From positions 62,001 to 126,000 of the forward strand of contig NZ_JAGJEA010000014.1 of assembly GCF_018100805.1 (NCBI RefSeq): DNA of 64,000 bases, in the 5' to 3' direction. The notes beneath the pieces were generated by a model. That model was not told the origin of the DNA. It searched no databases and saw nothing but the letters and a program-made list of their open reading frames with translations. The translations under genes were made by a program, and so were the position numbers. The DNA comes from Aquimarina sp. MMG016. Its GTDB lineage: Bacteria; Bacteroidota; Bacteroidia; Flavobacteriales; Flavobacteriaceae. Shown in pieces: positions 1 to 9,205 of the stretch; the stretch's first letter is position 1, and every line of letters begins with the position of its first letter.

Positions 1-1
1 T

Positions 2-1756
2 ATGCTAACCTTAGCCTTCATAGCATTTTGCTACCAAGCATCTGCACAAACTGTAAATAATAATGCAGAACTACAAACAGCAATCACCAATGCATCTGCA
101 GGAACGACCATTAGCCTAGCAAATGGAACTTGGACAGACATCATAATTAGCATAAATAAGACTGGCACCTCAGAAAACCCTATAACCATAAAAGCAGAAA
201 ATCCTGGTCAAGTATTTTTTGAAGGAAATTCCAGAGTAAGTATGGGTGGGGCTTATATAATTTTTGAAGGAATAATTTTTCAGAACCCATCTGGATTGGT
301 AACAAGTAGCGACAGAATAGATCCAATTATAGAATTTAGAACTTCAAGCAGTAATGAATGCAACAATTGTACTGTAACTAATATAAAAATTGATGGTTAT
401 AACGGAACTATATCACAAGAAAAAGATACATTTAAGTGGATTATCGTTTATGGGCAGTTTAATGAAATTAGTTATAGTTCATTTATTGGTAAAAACGGTG
501 TAGGCAGTATTATTAACGACAATAGAAATGCTACTTCTACCGAATTTGCGGAGCCAGACTTCACCAAAATTCATCATAACTATTTTGCAGATCGAACCCC
601 TGTAAACAATGATATTAATGGTCTTAATGATCAGGATGCAATCAGAATTGGTAATAGTAGCACTTCACTTCATCCTTCTAACACCGAAGTATATGACAAC
701 TTTTTTAATAATTGGTCTGGAGAGGTAGAAATCATCTCTAATAAAAGTGGGGAGAATAAATATTATAATAATACCTTCAGAGATTATCAGGGAACCCTCA
801 CTCTTAGACACGGTAATAATTGTGAAGTATATAATAATTACTTTTTTGCTAATAACAATTCTTTTTCGGGAGGTGTCAGAGTTATTGGCGAAGGTCATAA
901 AGTATACAATAATTATATAGAAGGAGTAAACTCTGATAAACCTGGCGGATCCAATTCCAATGCAACCGGTGGTATAAACATCTCTAATGGAAGATTAAAT
1001 ACAGCTCTTAATGGCTATTATCAAGTTAAGGATGCTGTTATTATCAACAATACATTTGTAAATTGTAATTACGCATTAAGAGTTGGAACTAAAGTTAAAA
1101 GTGACTTATCTCTAGCTCCTGAAAATGTTGTTGTTGCCAATAATATCATGCTCAACTCTAGTGACAGTGCATTACAGGAAGTAACATCACCAATCGGAAC
1201 TTCTATATATGAAGGAAATATAACTCAAAACGGAAATTGGGACCTAACTAATGGAGTTAACAATAATCAAACGGTTAATTCCGGTTTGTTACAACCAGGA
1301 ACAGATTTTTATCGATTAATTAACGGAAGTGATGCAATTGATTCCGGGATAGGAACATATTCTTTTTTAACAAAAGATATACTAGACGGAACAAGACCTA
1401 CAAGTTATGATGCAGGCGCAGAAGAGTTTGAAGCCAATGGAACTAGGTTACCATATGTAATTGGAGATGTAGGTAAGAAAATAGGGTTTGGTGCTCCAGA
1501 ATTTATATTGGGAATTGAAGACAACTCTTTAAGCAGTAAAGGCATTACTATATATCCTATACCAGTAAAAAACCAAAATCTTTTCATTAAAGCAAAAAAC
1601 AATGTTGGTTTAGTCGAATTATATGATTTAAATGGAAGATTGCTTCTAAAGGAACAAATTAAACACACTAACGGTAACATAAACACTAAAAACCTAAACA
1701 CAGGTGTTTATCTAATCAAAATTCAAAATACTTATGGGCGTTTTGTGATTCAGTAA
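2..1756 (+). CDS. Secreted PL6 family alginate lyase (chondroitinase B-like), 5' end at window edge
   Basis: Likely cleaves alginate by beta-elimination outside the cell or at the surface. The protein is a right-handed beta-helix type, rich in N/G-containing short strands. Numbering from the ATG at position 2, the PL6 active site is visible: E241 and E243 (calcium ligands), K248 (base) and R269 in an RHG triplet. The E-x-E, K and R spacing is that of characterised PL6 lyases. Residues about 505-584 form a T9SS sorting domain with a YPIP variant of the usual YPNP and a final FVIQ. The visible N-terminus is a hydrophobic signal ending in ASAQ but lacks the usual positively charged start, so the true start may lie upstream of the window. 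The activity could also be on another uronate polymer, but alginate is the commonest PL6 substrate. A strong hairpin follows the stop. Confidence 0.85.
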   Translation: MLTLAFIAFCYQASAQTVNNNAELQTAITNASAGTTISLANGTWTDIIISINKTGTSENPITIKAENPGQVFFEGNSRVSMGGAYIIFEGIIFQNPSGLVTSSDRIDPIIEFRTSSSNECNNCTVTNIKIDGYNGTISQEKDTFKWIIVYGQFNEISYSSFIGKNGVGSIINDNRNATSTEFAEPDFTKIHHNYFADRTPVNNDINGLNDQDAIRIGNSSTSLHPSNTEVYDNFFNNWSGEVEIISNKSGENKYYNNTFRDYQGTLTLRHGNNCEVYNNYFFANNNSFSGGVRVIGEGHKVYNNYIEGVNSDKPGGSNSNATGGINISNGRLNTALNGYYQVKDAVIINNTFVNCNYALRVGTKVKSDLSLAPENVVVANNIMLNSSDSALQEVTSPIGTSIYEGNITQNGNWDLTNGVNNNQTVNSGLLQPGTDFYRLINGSDAIDSGIGTYSFLTKDILDGTRPTSYDAGAEEFEANGTRLPYVIGDVGKKIGFGAPEFILGIEDNSLSSKGITIYPIPVKNQNLFIKAKNNVGLVELYDLNGRLLLKEQIKHTNGNINTKNLNTGVYLIKIQNTYGRFVIQ

Positions 1757-1774
1757 ATATAAAATCTAATATAT

Positions 1775-1811
1775 AAAAATGCCTTCTGAACTAATTTAGA
1801 AGGCATTTTTT
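1775..1811. terminator. Bidirectional rho-independent terminator
   Basis: A perfect 13-bp inverted repeat (1775-1787 and 1798-1810) with a 10-base loop has A-runs on the left and T-runs on the right. It can therefore terminate both the alginate lyase on the plus strand and the lipoprotein gene on the minus strand. Confidence 0.85.
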
Positions 1812-1815
1812 AGTT

Positions 1816-2655
1816 CTAAAAAAGTTGAAAAGCTATACCAATATTATGCGAACCAATATTTTTACTTTCATTATATTGTGTATCAAGCAATGTAGATTCA
1901 TATAAATAACTAAGCACAAATTGTTTATACTTGTAACTACTCATAGCTCCCAAAACACGACCATCTTCAAAGTTAACTGAATTCAACCCCAAGAAAGTAC
2001 CGAAACTTATAGAATTATTTTTATTAAACTTATACTCTATTTCGCTTTCTAAAAGAGCAGTAAAAAGAGGATTTTGATTAAATACTTCATAGTTTTGAAG
2101 CCGATCTGACTCATCAATATTCTCTATGGCAGACAATTTCTCTTGATAAGAACCAAACTCATAATTAAATATTGTTTTTAATCCGATTGGTCGAAACTCA
2201 AACTTGGAGGTTGAAACTCTATAATTCACTCCCCCGCTTAAACCCAAATTATAGAATTCATAATTTTCATTGAATCTAACAATAGTAGGATTATTATTTA
2301 CATCAAATTCTTCTCCTTTAAATGTATATTTCCCATAAGATCCGCTAGCTCCATAAAATAAATTCCAATTTCTCTTGGTAAAAGATTGATATACATTAAA
2401 TGACGCCATCGTCTTTTTATCTACTTGCTCTTGCCTAAACTGTTCGTGATTGGCAAAATCCAGGTTAATAGAACCATATACCGCTGAAGTATCTTCTCCA
2501 TAATAAATAGGTTTTGCTACATAAGAATTAACAGAACCTACAGTGGCAGAAGTGAATTTTTTATTAAATACAGGTGCAATTCCACCACTACAGGAAATCA
2601 AAACTTGAGACACAATCCAACCCGCCAACAACCAAATCTTGAATACTTTTTTCAT
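1816..2655 (-). CDS. Hypothetical lipoprotein, beta-strand rich
   Basis: Not recognised as a named family. The 279-residue protein begins with a lipoprotein signal peptide whose lipobox ends at C22 (LISC). The rest alternates aromatic and polar residues, with many YxF/YxL strands and a final strand ending in QLF, which resembles a small outer-membrane beta-barrel or a barrel-like surface protein. It is transcribed divergently from the lipoprotein gene that starts at 2845. The 189-bp gap between them holds a 15-bp palindrome at 2744-2758 that also occurs upstream of the HTH gene at 8237. A bidirectional terminator lies just past its stop codon. No function is proposed. Confidence 0.6.
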   Translation of the reverse strand: MKKVFKIWLLAGWIVSQVLISCSGGIAPVFNKKFTSATVGSVNSYVAKPIYYGEDTSAVYGSINLDFANHEQFRQEQVDKKTMASFNVYQSFTKRNWNLFYGASGSYGKYTFKGEEFDVNNNPTIVRFNENYEFYNLGLSGGVNYRVSTSKFEFRPIGLKTIFNYEFGSYQEKLSAIENIDESDRLQNYEVFNQNPLFTALLESEIEYKFNKNNSISFGTFLGLNSVNFEDGRVLGAMSSYKYKQFVLSYLYESTLLDTQYNESKNIGSHNIGIAFQLF

Positions 2656-2743
2656 AATTAAATTGCTTTTATTGTTTAGTTCTCAAACTTAGCTTCAATC
2701 TCTAAATCCTACTCTCAAAAAACACAGAGATTGAAACTATTTT

Positions 2744-2758
2744 TTGCGATTATCACAA
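2744..2758. promoter_or_regulatory. Palindromic putative operator, copy 1
   Basis: TTGCGATTATCACAA: two 6-base arms (TTGCGA and TCACAA, one mismatch from a perfect dyad) around a 3-base centre. It lies in the divergent gap between two lipoprotein genes. The same 15-mer with two substitutions, forming a perfect dyad, is at 8154-8168 upstream of an HTH regulator. Operator function is inferred. Confidence 0.4.
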
Positions 2759-2844
2759 GATCTCTTCCTTCTTATTTAGAAAACTTAGACGCAACCATTT
2801 TTACACCTTCTGTCTATAAGGGTATAACAGTTAAAAATCAGAAC

Positions 2845-3870
2845 ATGAAAAAAATATTATGCCAGATTCTATTAATTACTCTTGCTTCTTGTGTAAATGA
2901 GCAATTTGACCTATTCGATAATATTGAAAAAATCGATGTTAATTCTAAGCTATATAATGATTTACAAAGCATAGCGGAAGACTCTGAAACAGTATGTCTA
3001 ACTTTTATCTATCCTTTTAACATATACTTATATAACGAAAATGGAGAGATTGCAGAAAGTAAAATTGTATCAAATAATATAGAATTTATTGAGCTTTTGG
3101 GACGAATGCCTAATGAAAATGCAATAGGATTAAGCTATCCAATCTCTGGAACTACCGAAAAGGGAACTACCATTACCATTAATAATAATTTTCAATTGAA
3201 AGAGGCAATTGAAGGTTGTATTGAATCTCAAATCATAACCAATTGTAATAATATTTTAGAGGAGAATTGTATCTGGAAAATAAATTCATTAACAGAAAAC
3301 GATAGGTATAACGAATCATTATTCGATTTTTACCCCAACGGAACTGGAATATTCTATGATCAAGGAAATGCATATAGAACATCTTGGATTGCACTATTCA
3401 TAGAAAAAGAGTTACACATAAATATACATCTAGAAGATGATTCTGAAGCACCTCAAAATTGGAATTTTGATTGGAAAGCCAACATTGTTGATGAAAACTC
3501 AATTGAATTATTGCAAAACGATCAAAAATATCTAATAAGAAAAGAATGCAACATTGTGAATTCTTGTGATTATGTAGAATTCAAAGAATGCGAATTAGAA
3601 GGTTCTGAAAATATAGCTGAGTTTATTTTTGACAACTATACAGATTGTATAACCTCTTTCAGACAAGATATGGATCCAAATGAATTAGAATTATCGTTTC
3701 ATAAAACGATTCTGGATGCAGAACAAGACACCCATAGACTAGACACTTCGGCTTACACAAATACTTTTAATCCCCAAATCATCTTTGTGAGAATCAAAAA
3801 TTGGACTTCAGAAACATTTGAGATTATTAGAATCGTTTTAGTTGCCGAATCTTGTAATCAAACTGAATAA
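2845..3870 (+). CDS. Hypothetical cysteine-rich lipoprotein
   Basis: Unrecognised 341-residue protein. An in-frame ATG at 2731 exists, but the ATG at 2845 is preferred because it puts a classical lipoprotein signal at the N-terminus, with lipobox LASC and C16 as the lipidated residue. The mature part holds several Cys, including a CNN...ENC pair and a C-x(n)-C pair near the C-terminus that could form disulfides. A central segment (WKINSL ... WNFDWKANIVDENSIELL) looks like the small antiparallel beta-sandwich or lipocalin-like folds found in Bacteroidota lipoproteins. It precedes another lipoprotein gene in the same direction with a 115-bp gap. Function unknown. Confidence 0.6.
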   Translation: MKKILCQILLITLASCVNEQFDLFDNIEKIDVNSKLYNDLQSIAEDSETVCLTFIYPFNIYLYNENGEIAESKIVSNNIEFIELLGRMPNENAIGLSYPISGTTEKGTTITINNNFQLKEAIEGCIESQIITNCNNILEENCIWKINSLTENDRYNESLFDFYPNGTGIFYDQGNAYRTSWIALFIEKELHINIHLEDDSEAPQNWNFDWKANIVDENSIELLQNDQKYLIRKECNIVNSCDYVEFKECELEGSENIAEFIFDNYTDCITSFRQDMDPNELELSFHKTILDAEQDTHRLDTSAYTNTFNPQIIFVRIKNWTSETFEIIRIVLVAESCNQTE

Positions 3871-3985
3871 AAACAAAGCACCCATAACCAAACACATGAA
3901 CACTCACGATTTATTTAACAATTTAAAAACGCAACCTTTTGCAAACCTCTAGTCTATTGGTTAAAACATTTTAAAACTAAAAACC

Positions 3986-5248
3986 ATGAAAAAATTCTTA
4001 TTAGTTTTCTTAGTCCTAATATCAGGGTGTACATCACCAGATAATACAGCCACAATTATACCTAATACGGATACTATTCTAACAATATTTGTAGAAAATG
4101 ATGTAGTTTCTTTAGACAAGTATAGAATGTTTTATTCGGTTAAAGGGATAAATGGAGAAGACCTGGGATTTGGAGAACTTTTAAATTCTGATACTATAGA
4201 ATTAAAGAACTTATCATATACAGGAGAAAAAATTGCAGTAACGATTTTCTCCGTATCTGAAAACACTATAAATACAATAAGAGTAAGGAGTTATCTTGAT
4301 GTTTCATTAGGTAAATCAATTACATTATATAATAATATACCTTTCCAAGACTCAACCACAAGTCTTAAAATAAATAATTTTCCAACAGATTTTGATGAGA
4401 TTATAATAGCACGATCCGGTCATTTTTCTCCAGCTAATTTCATATTTGAAGAACCAATATCATATCAATTCTTAGAAGTTCTTCCTTTTACTTGTATAAC
4501 AACTAATTTATCTAATGATAAACCACAATATCAAACTTTGAATTTAGAAAGTAATAGTGATCAGATTATAGATCTAAATAACAATATTGCAATGGAAAAT
4601 GAGCATACCATCACTTCTACAATTGAGTCTATAGGTAATTTGGAATATGCTATTCGTTTACACGGTCTACAAGATAATAACCTTACTTCTTTTAATGATT
4701 ACGTACTATATAGAGATTTTGACCCTAAAATAGTATCTAATAAAATGGAAGTATATACTCCATCAGTATTCCAAGATTTTAAACTAATATTAACCGCCAA
4801 AAGTGACAATACAAGTTACATACAGCGTACGGTTGGAGAAATCCCCACAACATTCGATTTTATCAATCCACAAATTACTGTGAATAATAGTACTTTTGAG
4901 AATATGTCCATTTCATCAACAGGAAGCAATGTTTCATATATAAATTCTTTGTGGAAATGGAATCCAATAGATTCTAATGGAATCACTTGGGAAGTAATTT
5001 CTCCAGCATCTATAAATACTGATTATAGAATATATGAAATCCCTGATTTTATTTTGCAAGAAGTAGACTCTTTAAGAGATTCAGAACCTCTATCACTTAT
5101 ATCAGTATCATCAGTATATGCAGATGATTTAGAATATTCTCAGGTAATTGATAAATTATTTATTACACCATTTCGATATGGGACACCACAAACTACATCT
5201 TTATTTCCTAAAACTTTGGTAAAAAAAATAGATATTAATCAATTATAA
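3986..5248 (+). CDS. Hypothetical lipoprotein
   Basis: Unrecognised 420-residue protein with a clear lipoprotein signal peptide (lipobox LISGC, lipidated C15) followed by an acidic and Thr/Ser-rich segment. The mature protein is a string of beta-strand-like stretches with no repeats or catalytic motifs that I can identify. It lies between another lipoprotein gene and an ECF sigma operon, both on the plus strand. The ATG at 3986 starts a compact MKKF signal peptide, so the start is well supported. No function is proposed. Confidence 0.6.
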   Translation: MKKFLLVFLVLISGCTSPDNTATIIPNTDTILTIFVENDVVSLDKYRMFYSVKGINGEDLGFGELLNSDTIELKNLSYTGEKIAVTIFSVSENTINTIRVRSYLDVSLGKSITLYNNIPFQDSTTSLKINNFPTDFDEIIIARSGHFSPANFIFEEPISYQFLEVLPFTCITTNLSNDKPQYQTLNLESNSDQIIDLNNNIAMENEHTITSTIESIGNLEYAIRLHGLQDNNLTSFNDYVLYRDFDPKIVSNKMEVYTPSVFQDFKLILTAKSDNTSYIQRTVGEIPTTFDFINPQITVNNSTFENMSISSTGSNVSYINSLWKWNPIDSNGITWEVISPASINTDYRIYEIPDFILQEVDSLRDSEPLSLISVSSVYADDLEYSQVIDKLFITPFRYGTPQTTSLFPKTLVKKIDINQL

Positions 5249-5368
5249 TGAAGTACAAAGAATTAACCTACTAAATTAATTGCGATATTCTTACTCATTT
5301 TACTGTTTTTATGAATCAGCCATATAATCTAAAAAAAACAGACTTAATAAATTAATATTTATGAAAGA

Positions 5369-5926
5369 TTGGACGAAAAAAGATTAATTAAGGAGTGTCA
5401 AAAAAATAATCGCAAAGCGCAAAGTGAACTGTTTCATACCTATAAGGATAGACTTTTTGCTTTGTGCTTAAAGTATTGTAACAATTTTGATGAGGCGGAG
5501 GATAATCTGCAAGACTCTTTTTTGGCTATTTTAAAAAAAATAAATCAGTATAATTTTAAAGGTTCTTTTGAGGGTTGGATGAAAAAAATAACTATTCATA
5601 AAGCTATAGATAGGTATAAAAAAGACTTCGTAAAAAATATAGATTTAAAAGAAGAACTGATTCAAGATACTAACATCGATTACGAAGAATTTAATTTTTC
5701 TCTGGACGAACTCTTAAAATTAATACAAGAGCTTCCTTCTAAATATAGATTGGTTTTTAGTTTGTATGAATTGGACAATTATTCTCATAAAGAAATTGCA
5801 GAAATGCTACAGATATCCGAGGGAACATCAAAATCTAACCTGCATAGAGCAAAAGTTTTACTAAAAACAAAGGTAGTTTCTGTGTCTGCACATAAAAAAA
5901 AAACATTGATAAGTAATGGATACTAA
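5369..5926 (+). CDS. ECF-type RNA polymerase sigma-70 factor
   Basis: A 185-residue extracytoplasmic-function sigma factor that would redirect RNA polymerase to a small regulon. Region 2 (about residues 8-80) has the YKDRLFALC...EDNLQDSFLAI and GSFEGWMKKITIHKAIDRYK blocks. Region 4 (about 110-165) has LPSKYRLVFSLYELDNYSHKEIAEMLQISEGTSKSNLHRAK, a clear helix-turn-helix. There is no in-frame ATG between the upstream in-frame stop (5348-5350) and the conserved start of region 2, so a TTG start at 5369 is likely. The stop overlaps the next gene by 11 bp. That neighbour has an anti-sigma-like layout, so the two probably form a sigma/anti-sigma operon. Confidence 0.88.
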   Translation: MDEKRLIKECQKNNRKAQSELFHTYKDRLFALCLKYCNNFDEAEDNLQDSFLAILKKINQYNFKGSFEGWMKKITIHKAIDRYKKDFVKNIDLKEELIQDTNIDYEEFNFSLDELLKLIQELPSKYRLVFSLYELDNYSHKEIAEMLQISEGTSKSNLHRAKVLLKTKVVSVSAHKKKTLISNGY

Positions 5927-7337
5927 AAAAGATATTGGAAAAGCTTTTCAGGAACGGTTAGAAGGTTTTGAAAAATCTCCAACTAAAACCTCTTGGGAAA
6001 ATATTGAGGTCAAATTGGATAAAGAAAAAAATGATCGATTTACCTATTGGATCCCAATGAGCCTTGTCGGTATACTTTTTTTAGTACTATTAATCCAATC
6101 TATTAATTATCCATATAAAACCTCTCCACAAAAAACAACCACAGACTCAATTACCGACTCAGAATCACTAGAGGATAATAACAAAGAAGTAACAAAAGGC
6201 AAAGCTTCAAAAAAGATAGTACCAACTAAAGATTCATCAATAAAAAATCAGGAATCTTTAATCAACATAAAATCTAAAAAAATTACTTCGACTAACAAGG
6301 ACAAAGAATCGGTATACAACAATACAAACTCGTCTTCCGACCAATTAAAAAATGTCATAAAATATAAACTTGCAGAAAAAAAGAATGATGTATCAAAACA
6401 AAAAGATGCAGAACACTTAAATTTCACTCAAAGCAGTTCAGCTTTTATTCAATCAGAGAAGATCATAAATAATCAAGATCGAAATAAATTAAAGTTAACT
6501 GATACTTCTAAGGCAAGTACTTATACTATTGCAAAAAATGATAATGTCAGAAATATTGATATTCTGCCAAGTTTTAATAAACCATCAGATACATTATTCA
6601 AGTCGCAAGAAAAAGACTCTATTATAGCAGCAAAAAAAGCTGAAATTATTGATTCCATTTCTTCAGTTCCAAAAAAGAACAAAACATTACAAAGATTTAG
6701 CATTGGAGCACATATCATTCCCGCTTACAATATTGTTCCTGCGGGATCTCTTATCAACAATGATCTTGCAAAAAACCCTAATCAAGGAAATATAAGTATA
6801 GGCTATGGTATTCTTTTTACTTCACATTTTGGGAATAGATTTTCCTCAAGAATTGGGTATAACAAAATAACATTAAAAAATGAGATTAAAAATATTGAAG
6901 CTAGCTCAACCACCGCAATCCTAGGAAGTATTGGAATTCAAACCACCCCAGAAATTAATGAAATTATAAATAATGCTGAGTTTATAGATCTTTCTCAAAA
7001 GATCAATTATCATGAGATTTCAATGGAAATGGGTTATGAATTGATAAATAAAAAAATAAAAACTTATGTAGTTGGTGGGGTTAGTCTGCTCATAGAGGAA
7101 AACACTAAAATTTCAATTATTGACCCTCAAAGCATTACGATAGGCAGTAATAACAAGATATCTAAGACAAATTTTAGTTTAAATTTTGGATCCAGCCTTC
7201 AATACAACGTATTCAAAAGCATTAATCTCTACATAGAACCAATGATTAAATACAATTTACAGAATGCTAGTAATAATTCAGAGAGTTATAATCCTCTATA
7301 TTTTACTCTTCAAACTGGTTTTTCTTTTCAATTTTAA
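5916..7337 (+). CDS. Anti-sigma-like protein with one membrane helix and a C-terminal beta-barrel-like domain
   Basis: The 473-residue product overlaps the ECF sigma gene by 11 bp, the usual place for its anti-sigma factor. A short cytoplasmic N-terminus (residues 1-42, with a TSWENIEVKL segment typical of such Bacteroidota proteins) is followed by one membrane helix (about 43-63). Next comes a low-complexity linker rich in Lys, Ser, Asn and Thr (about 65-255). The C-terminal domain (about 259-473) of alternating strands starts RFSIGAHIIPAYNI and ends GFSFQF, the hallmark of an outer-membrane barrel. The layout suggests one chain that touches the sigma factor in the cytoplasm and reaches the outer membrane. 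Sigma binding is inferred from context; the barrel could instead be a periplasmic sandwich. Confidence 0.7.
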   Translation: MDTKKDIGKAFQERLEGFEKSPTKTSWENIEVKLDKEKNDRFTYWIPMSLVGILFLVLLIQSINYPYKTSPQKTTTDSITDSESLEDNNKEVTKGKASKKIVPTKDSSIKNQESLINIKSKKITSTNKDKESVYNNTNSSSDQLKNVIKYKLAEKKNDVSKQKDAEHLNFTQSSSAFIQSEKIINNQDRNKLKLTDTSKASTYTIAKNDNVRNIDILPSFNKPSDTLFKSQEKDSIIAAKKAEIIDSISSVPKKNKTLQRFSIGAHIIPAYNIVPAGSLINNDLAKNPNQGNISIGYGILFTSHFGNRFSSRIGYNKITLKNEIKNIEASSTTAILGSIGIQTTPEINEIINNAEFIDLSQKINYHEISMEMGYELINKKIKTYVVGGVSLLIEENTKISIIDPQSITIGSNNKISKTNFSLNFGSSLQYNVFKSINLYIEPMIKYNLQNASNNSESYNPLYFTLQTGFSFQF

Positions 7338-7346
7338 TAAGAAGCA

Positions 7347-7393
7347 ATAGTCACCAAAAATTATTTTTTTTGAAAATAATTTTTGGTGACTAT
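7347..7393. terminator. Strong bidirectional terminator
   Basis: A perfect 21-bp inverted repeat (7347-7367 and 7373-7393) with a 5-base loop lies between two convergent genes. It includes a G/C core (GTCACC/GGTGAC) flanked by A/T runs on both sides. Confidence 0.9.
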
Positions 7394-7400
7394 TATAAAA

Positions 7401-8066
7401 TCAACTCTTAAATTGCCAATTTATAAAAGGTAAAGATCTTTTAGAATTCCTATTCCACAAACCTAGCTGAATGCCTCGCTGATCATTACTTTTATTAAAT
7501 AGTCCAATTTGCATACCCACCCCCATTTTTGTAATTTCATTTATTGCTCCAATCTGTATTCCTTTATAGTGATTTGCCATATTTCCTAAAGCAACAGAAA
7601 GTCCAATCCCTGCGTGCATCTCATTTTGCATGAATGCTATTGATATCCCAGAATGCTCCTCAATAGAATTTCCCATAAATGCAACTGCTATTCCATTCAT
7701 TTTTTGCAAATATTGCCCCCCAACTGCACCTGAGAAACCATCTACTTTGATATACCTTAGACCTCCTCCGGATAGGTTAATTCCATAAACTTCTTCTATG
7801 ATATACTTCTCTTCTACCCCTCCAGTTATATAAGATCTTGGAGCCATAAAATAAAGTAAACCTAATCCAGGAGCTTCTGCTCTTATGCCATAAGTTCTAG
7901 TTAAAGTCAGGTCTTTAAGAATTCCTTTTGGTAAAACACCAAGAGAAACTCCATAGATATCAGAATTTTTACTGTGATATGTCCAAACGGGAAAATATTC
8001 TTTTCGATCTTGTCCAAAGGATGATACATAAATCAATACCAAGATTACTATCAATTTTGTTTTCAT
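7401..8066 (-). CDS. Exported glycine-rich surface-repeat protein
   Basis: A 221-residue exported protein. The ATG at 8066 is chosen over an upstream ATG at 8096 because it gives a compact signal peptide (MKTKLIV...SSFGQ). The second half carries short repeats of the type GIxxAxxxN / GIQIGxxN (GIAVAFMGN, GISIAFMQN, GIGLSVALGN, GIQIGAINE, GVGMQIGLFN, GIQLGLWN), a pattern seen in surface-repeat proteins of the LA_2272 type. Such repeats predict a regular beta structure, possibly in the outer membrane. It is divergent from the HTH regulator gene at 8237, and the 170-bp gap holds a perfect palindrome. Function is unknown. Confidence 0.65.
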   Translation of the reverse strand: MKTKLIVILVLIYVSSFGQDRKEYFPVWTYHSKNSDIYGVSLGVLPKGILKDLTLTRTYGIRAEAPGLGLLYFMAPRSYITGGVEEKYIIEEVYGINLSGGGLRYIKVDGFSGAVGGQYLQKMNGIAVAFMGNSIEEHSGISIAFMQNEMHAGIGLSVALGNMANHYKGIQIGAINEITKMGVGMQIGLFNKSNDQRGIQLGLWNRNSKRSLPFINWQFKS

Positions 8067-8153
8067 TTTTATTGTTTTTAAAATTCCACAAGTCAAAACT
8101 ATTGCGATAAAAACAAGTTAAAACGCAATTAGCACAATTGGATAATTATTTTT

Positions 8154-8168
8154 TTGCGATTTTCGCAA
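8154..8168. promoter_or_regulatory. Palindromic putative operator, copy 2
   Basis: TTGCGATTTTCGCAA is a perfect 6+6 dyad with a 3-base centre, 69 bp upstream of the HTH regulator start. It nearly matches the palindrome at 2744-2758. A further half-site (TTGCGAT) lies at 8102. Possible autoregulation by the adjacent HTH protein is inferred. Confidence 0.45.
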
Positions 8169-8236
8169 AAAATAGCTTAATTTTCTACCTTACTTTGCTT
8201 TGCACTTTTTTCAATTTACCAATCACTAAGCAAAAA

Positions 8237-9205
8237 ATGGGGTCACAAAACTTTTTAGATTTAATCAAAAATTCGCTTCCTGATAAAGCTTCTTTAATAG
8301 AAGAAGTTGCTACAGTACTAGATATTAGCTATGACGCGGCTCATCGCAGAGTGAGTCAAAAAAGCAAATTATCTCTCGAAGAAGGAATTGCTCTTGCCAA
8401 ATATTTTGGTATATCCATTGATCAATTATTCACTAATGAACAAGAACACATCGTAGCTGTAAAAAAGACTGCACCAGTTACAGATATGGATAGTTTGCTG
8501 GCATATTATATTAATTCCTATGAGTCTTTAAAACCGCTAATCAATAACAAAGAAGTAGAGATGATATATTCTGCCAAGGATCTTCCTATATTCTATACTT
8601 CTGATGATAATCTACTTTCTAAATTCAAAATGTATGTTTGGTTAAAAATCATGAATGAAGGGCTAAGTGATGTAAGCTTTACTGGTTTTAACCCTTCTTT
8701 ATCACTTCTGGAAGCAGCAAAACGCCTCGGTAATATTTATAATGACCTTAACTCTATTGAGATTTGGGATATTACTACCATCAATAGTACATTAAAACAG
8801 ATACATTTTTATTTTGAATCTAATGCCCTTACTCCAAAAGACGCTTTGGAAGTATGTAATGATCTTGAAGAATTAATTAATAAAATTGCAAAAAAAGTAG
8901 TTCATCAAAAAGATACTTTCAAATTATATTATAATGAATTACTCTTAATGAATAACAGAGTTTTGGTAAAAACTCCTTCTGAGCGATCATTATACGTTCC
9001 ATTTACAATCCTATCTTACTATAGAACTAACGATGTTATCACTTGTGATCAAGCCGAAAAATTCCTAACAATTCAAATGAATGGCTCCAAACTTTTAAGC
9101 ACAGTGGGCGAAAAGGAAAGGAATCTGTTTTTTAATAAAATATATAAGAAAATAGATGCTTTGAGATCTCTTATTACAGCAAAAAATATCCTGGAGTTTG
9201 AATAG
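8237..9205 (+). CDS. Helix-turn-helix (XRE-like) transcriptional regulator
   Basis: A 322-residue cytoplasmic protein. The ATG at 8237 is preferred over the one at 8138: the 33 extra residues are hydrophobic, unrelated to the family, and would overlap the palindrome. The N-terminal 65 residues form an HTH unit: helices around SLIEEVATVLDISYDAAHRRVSQ, then LSLEEGIALAKYFGISIDQLF. The remaining ~250 residues are alpha-helical, without recognisable enzymatic motifs, and probably act as a sensor or dimerisation region. The upstream region contains a perfect TTGCGA-n3-TCGCAA dyad, a possible target of the protein. The DNA-binding role is well supported; the signal and regulon are unknown. Confidence 0.75.
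   Translation: MGSQNFLDLIKNSLPDKASLIEEVATVLDISYDAAHRRVSQKSKLSLEEGIALAKYFGISIDQLFTNEQEHIVAVKKTAPVTDMDSLLAYYINSYESLKPLINNKEVEMIYSAKDLPIFYTSDDNLLSKFKMYVWLKIMNEGLSDVSFTGFNPSLSLLEAAKRLGNIYNDLNSIEIWDITTINSTLKQIHFYFESNALTPKDALEVCNDLEELINKIAKKVVHQKDTFKLYYNELLLMNNRVLVKTPSERSLYVPFTILSYYRTNDVITCDQAEKFLTIQMNGSKLLSTVGEKERNLFFNKIYKKIDALRSLITAKNILEFE

Noticed and set aside
665..898. Antisense ORF inside the alginate lyase gene
   Set aside because: Low-complexity Ile-rich translation in the shadow of a well-supported PL6 gene; no start context or family features.
2731..2844. N-terminal extension of the lipoprotein gene from the ATG at 2731
   Set aside because: It would place about 38 unrelated residues before a perfect lipoprotein signal peptide and overlaps the palindromic site.
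5361..5385. ATG at 5361 as start of the ECF sigma factor
   Set aside because: It is in a different frame and reaches a stop codon after eight codons; the TTG at 5369 is in the sigma frame.
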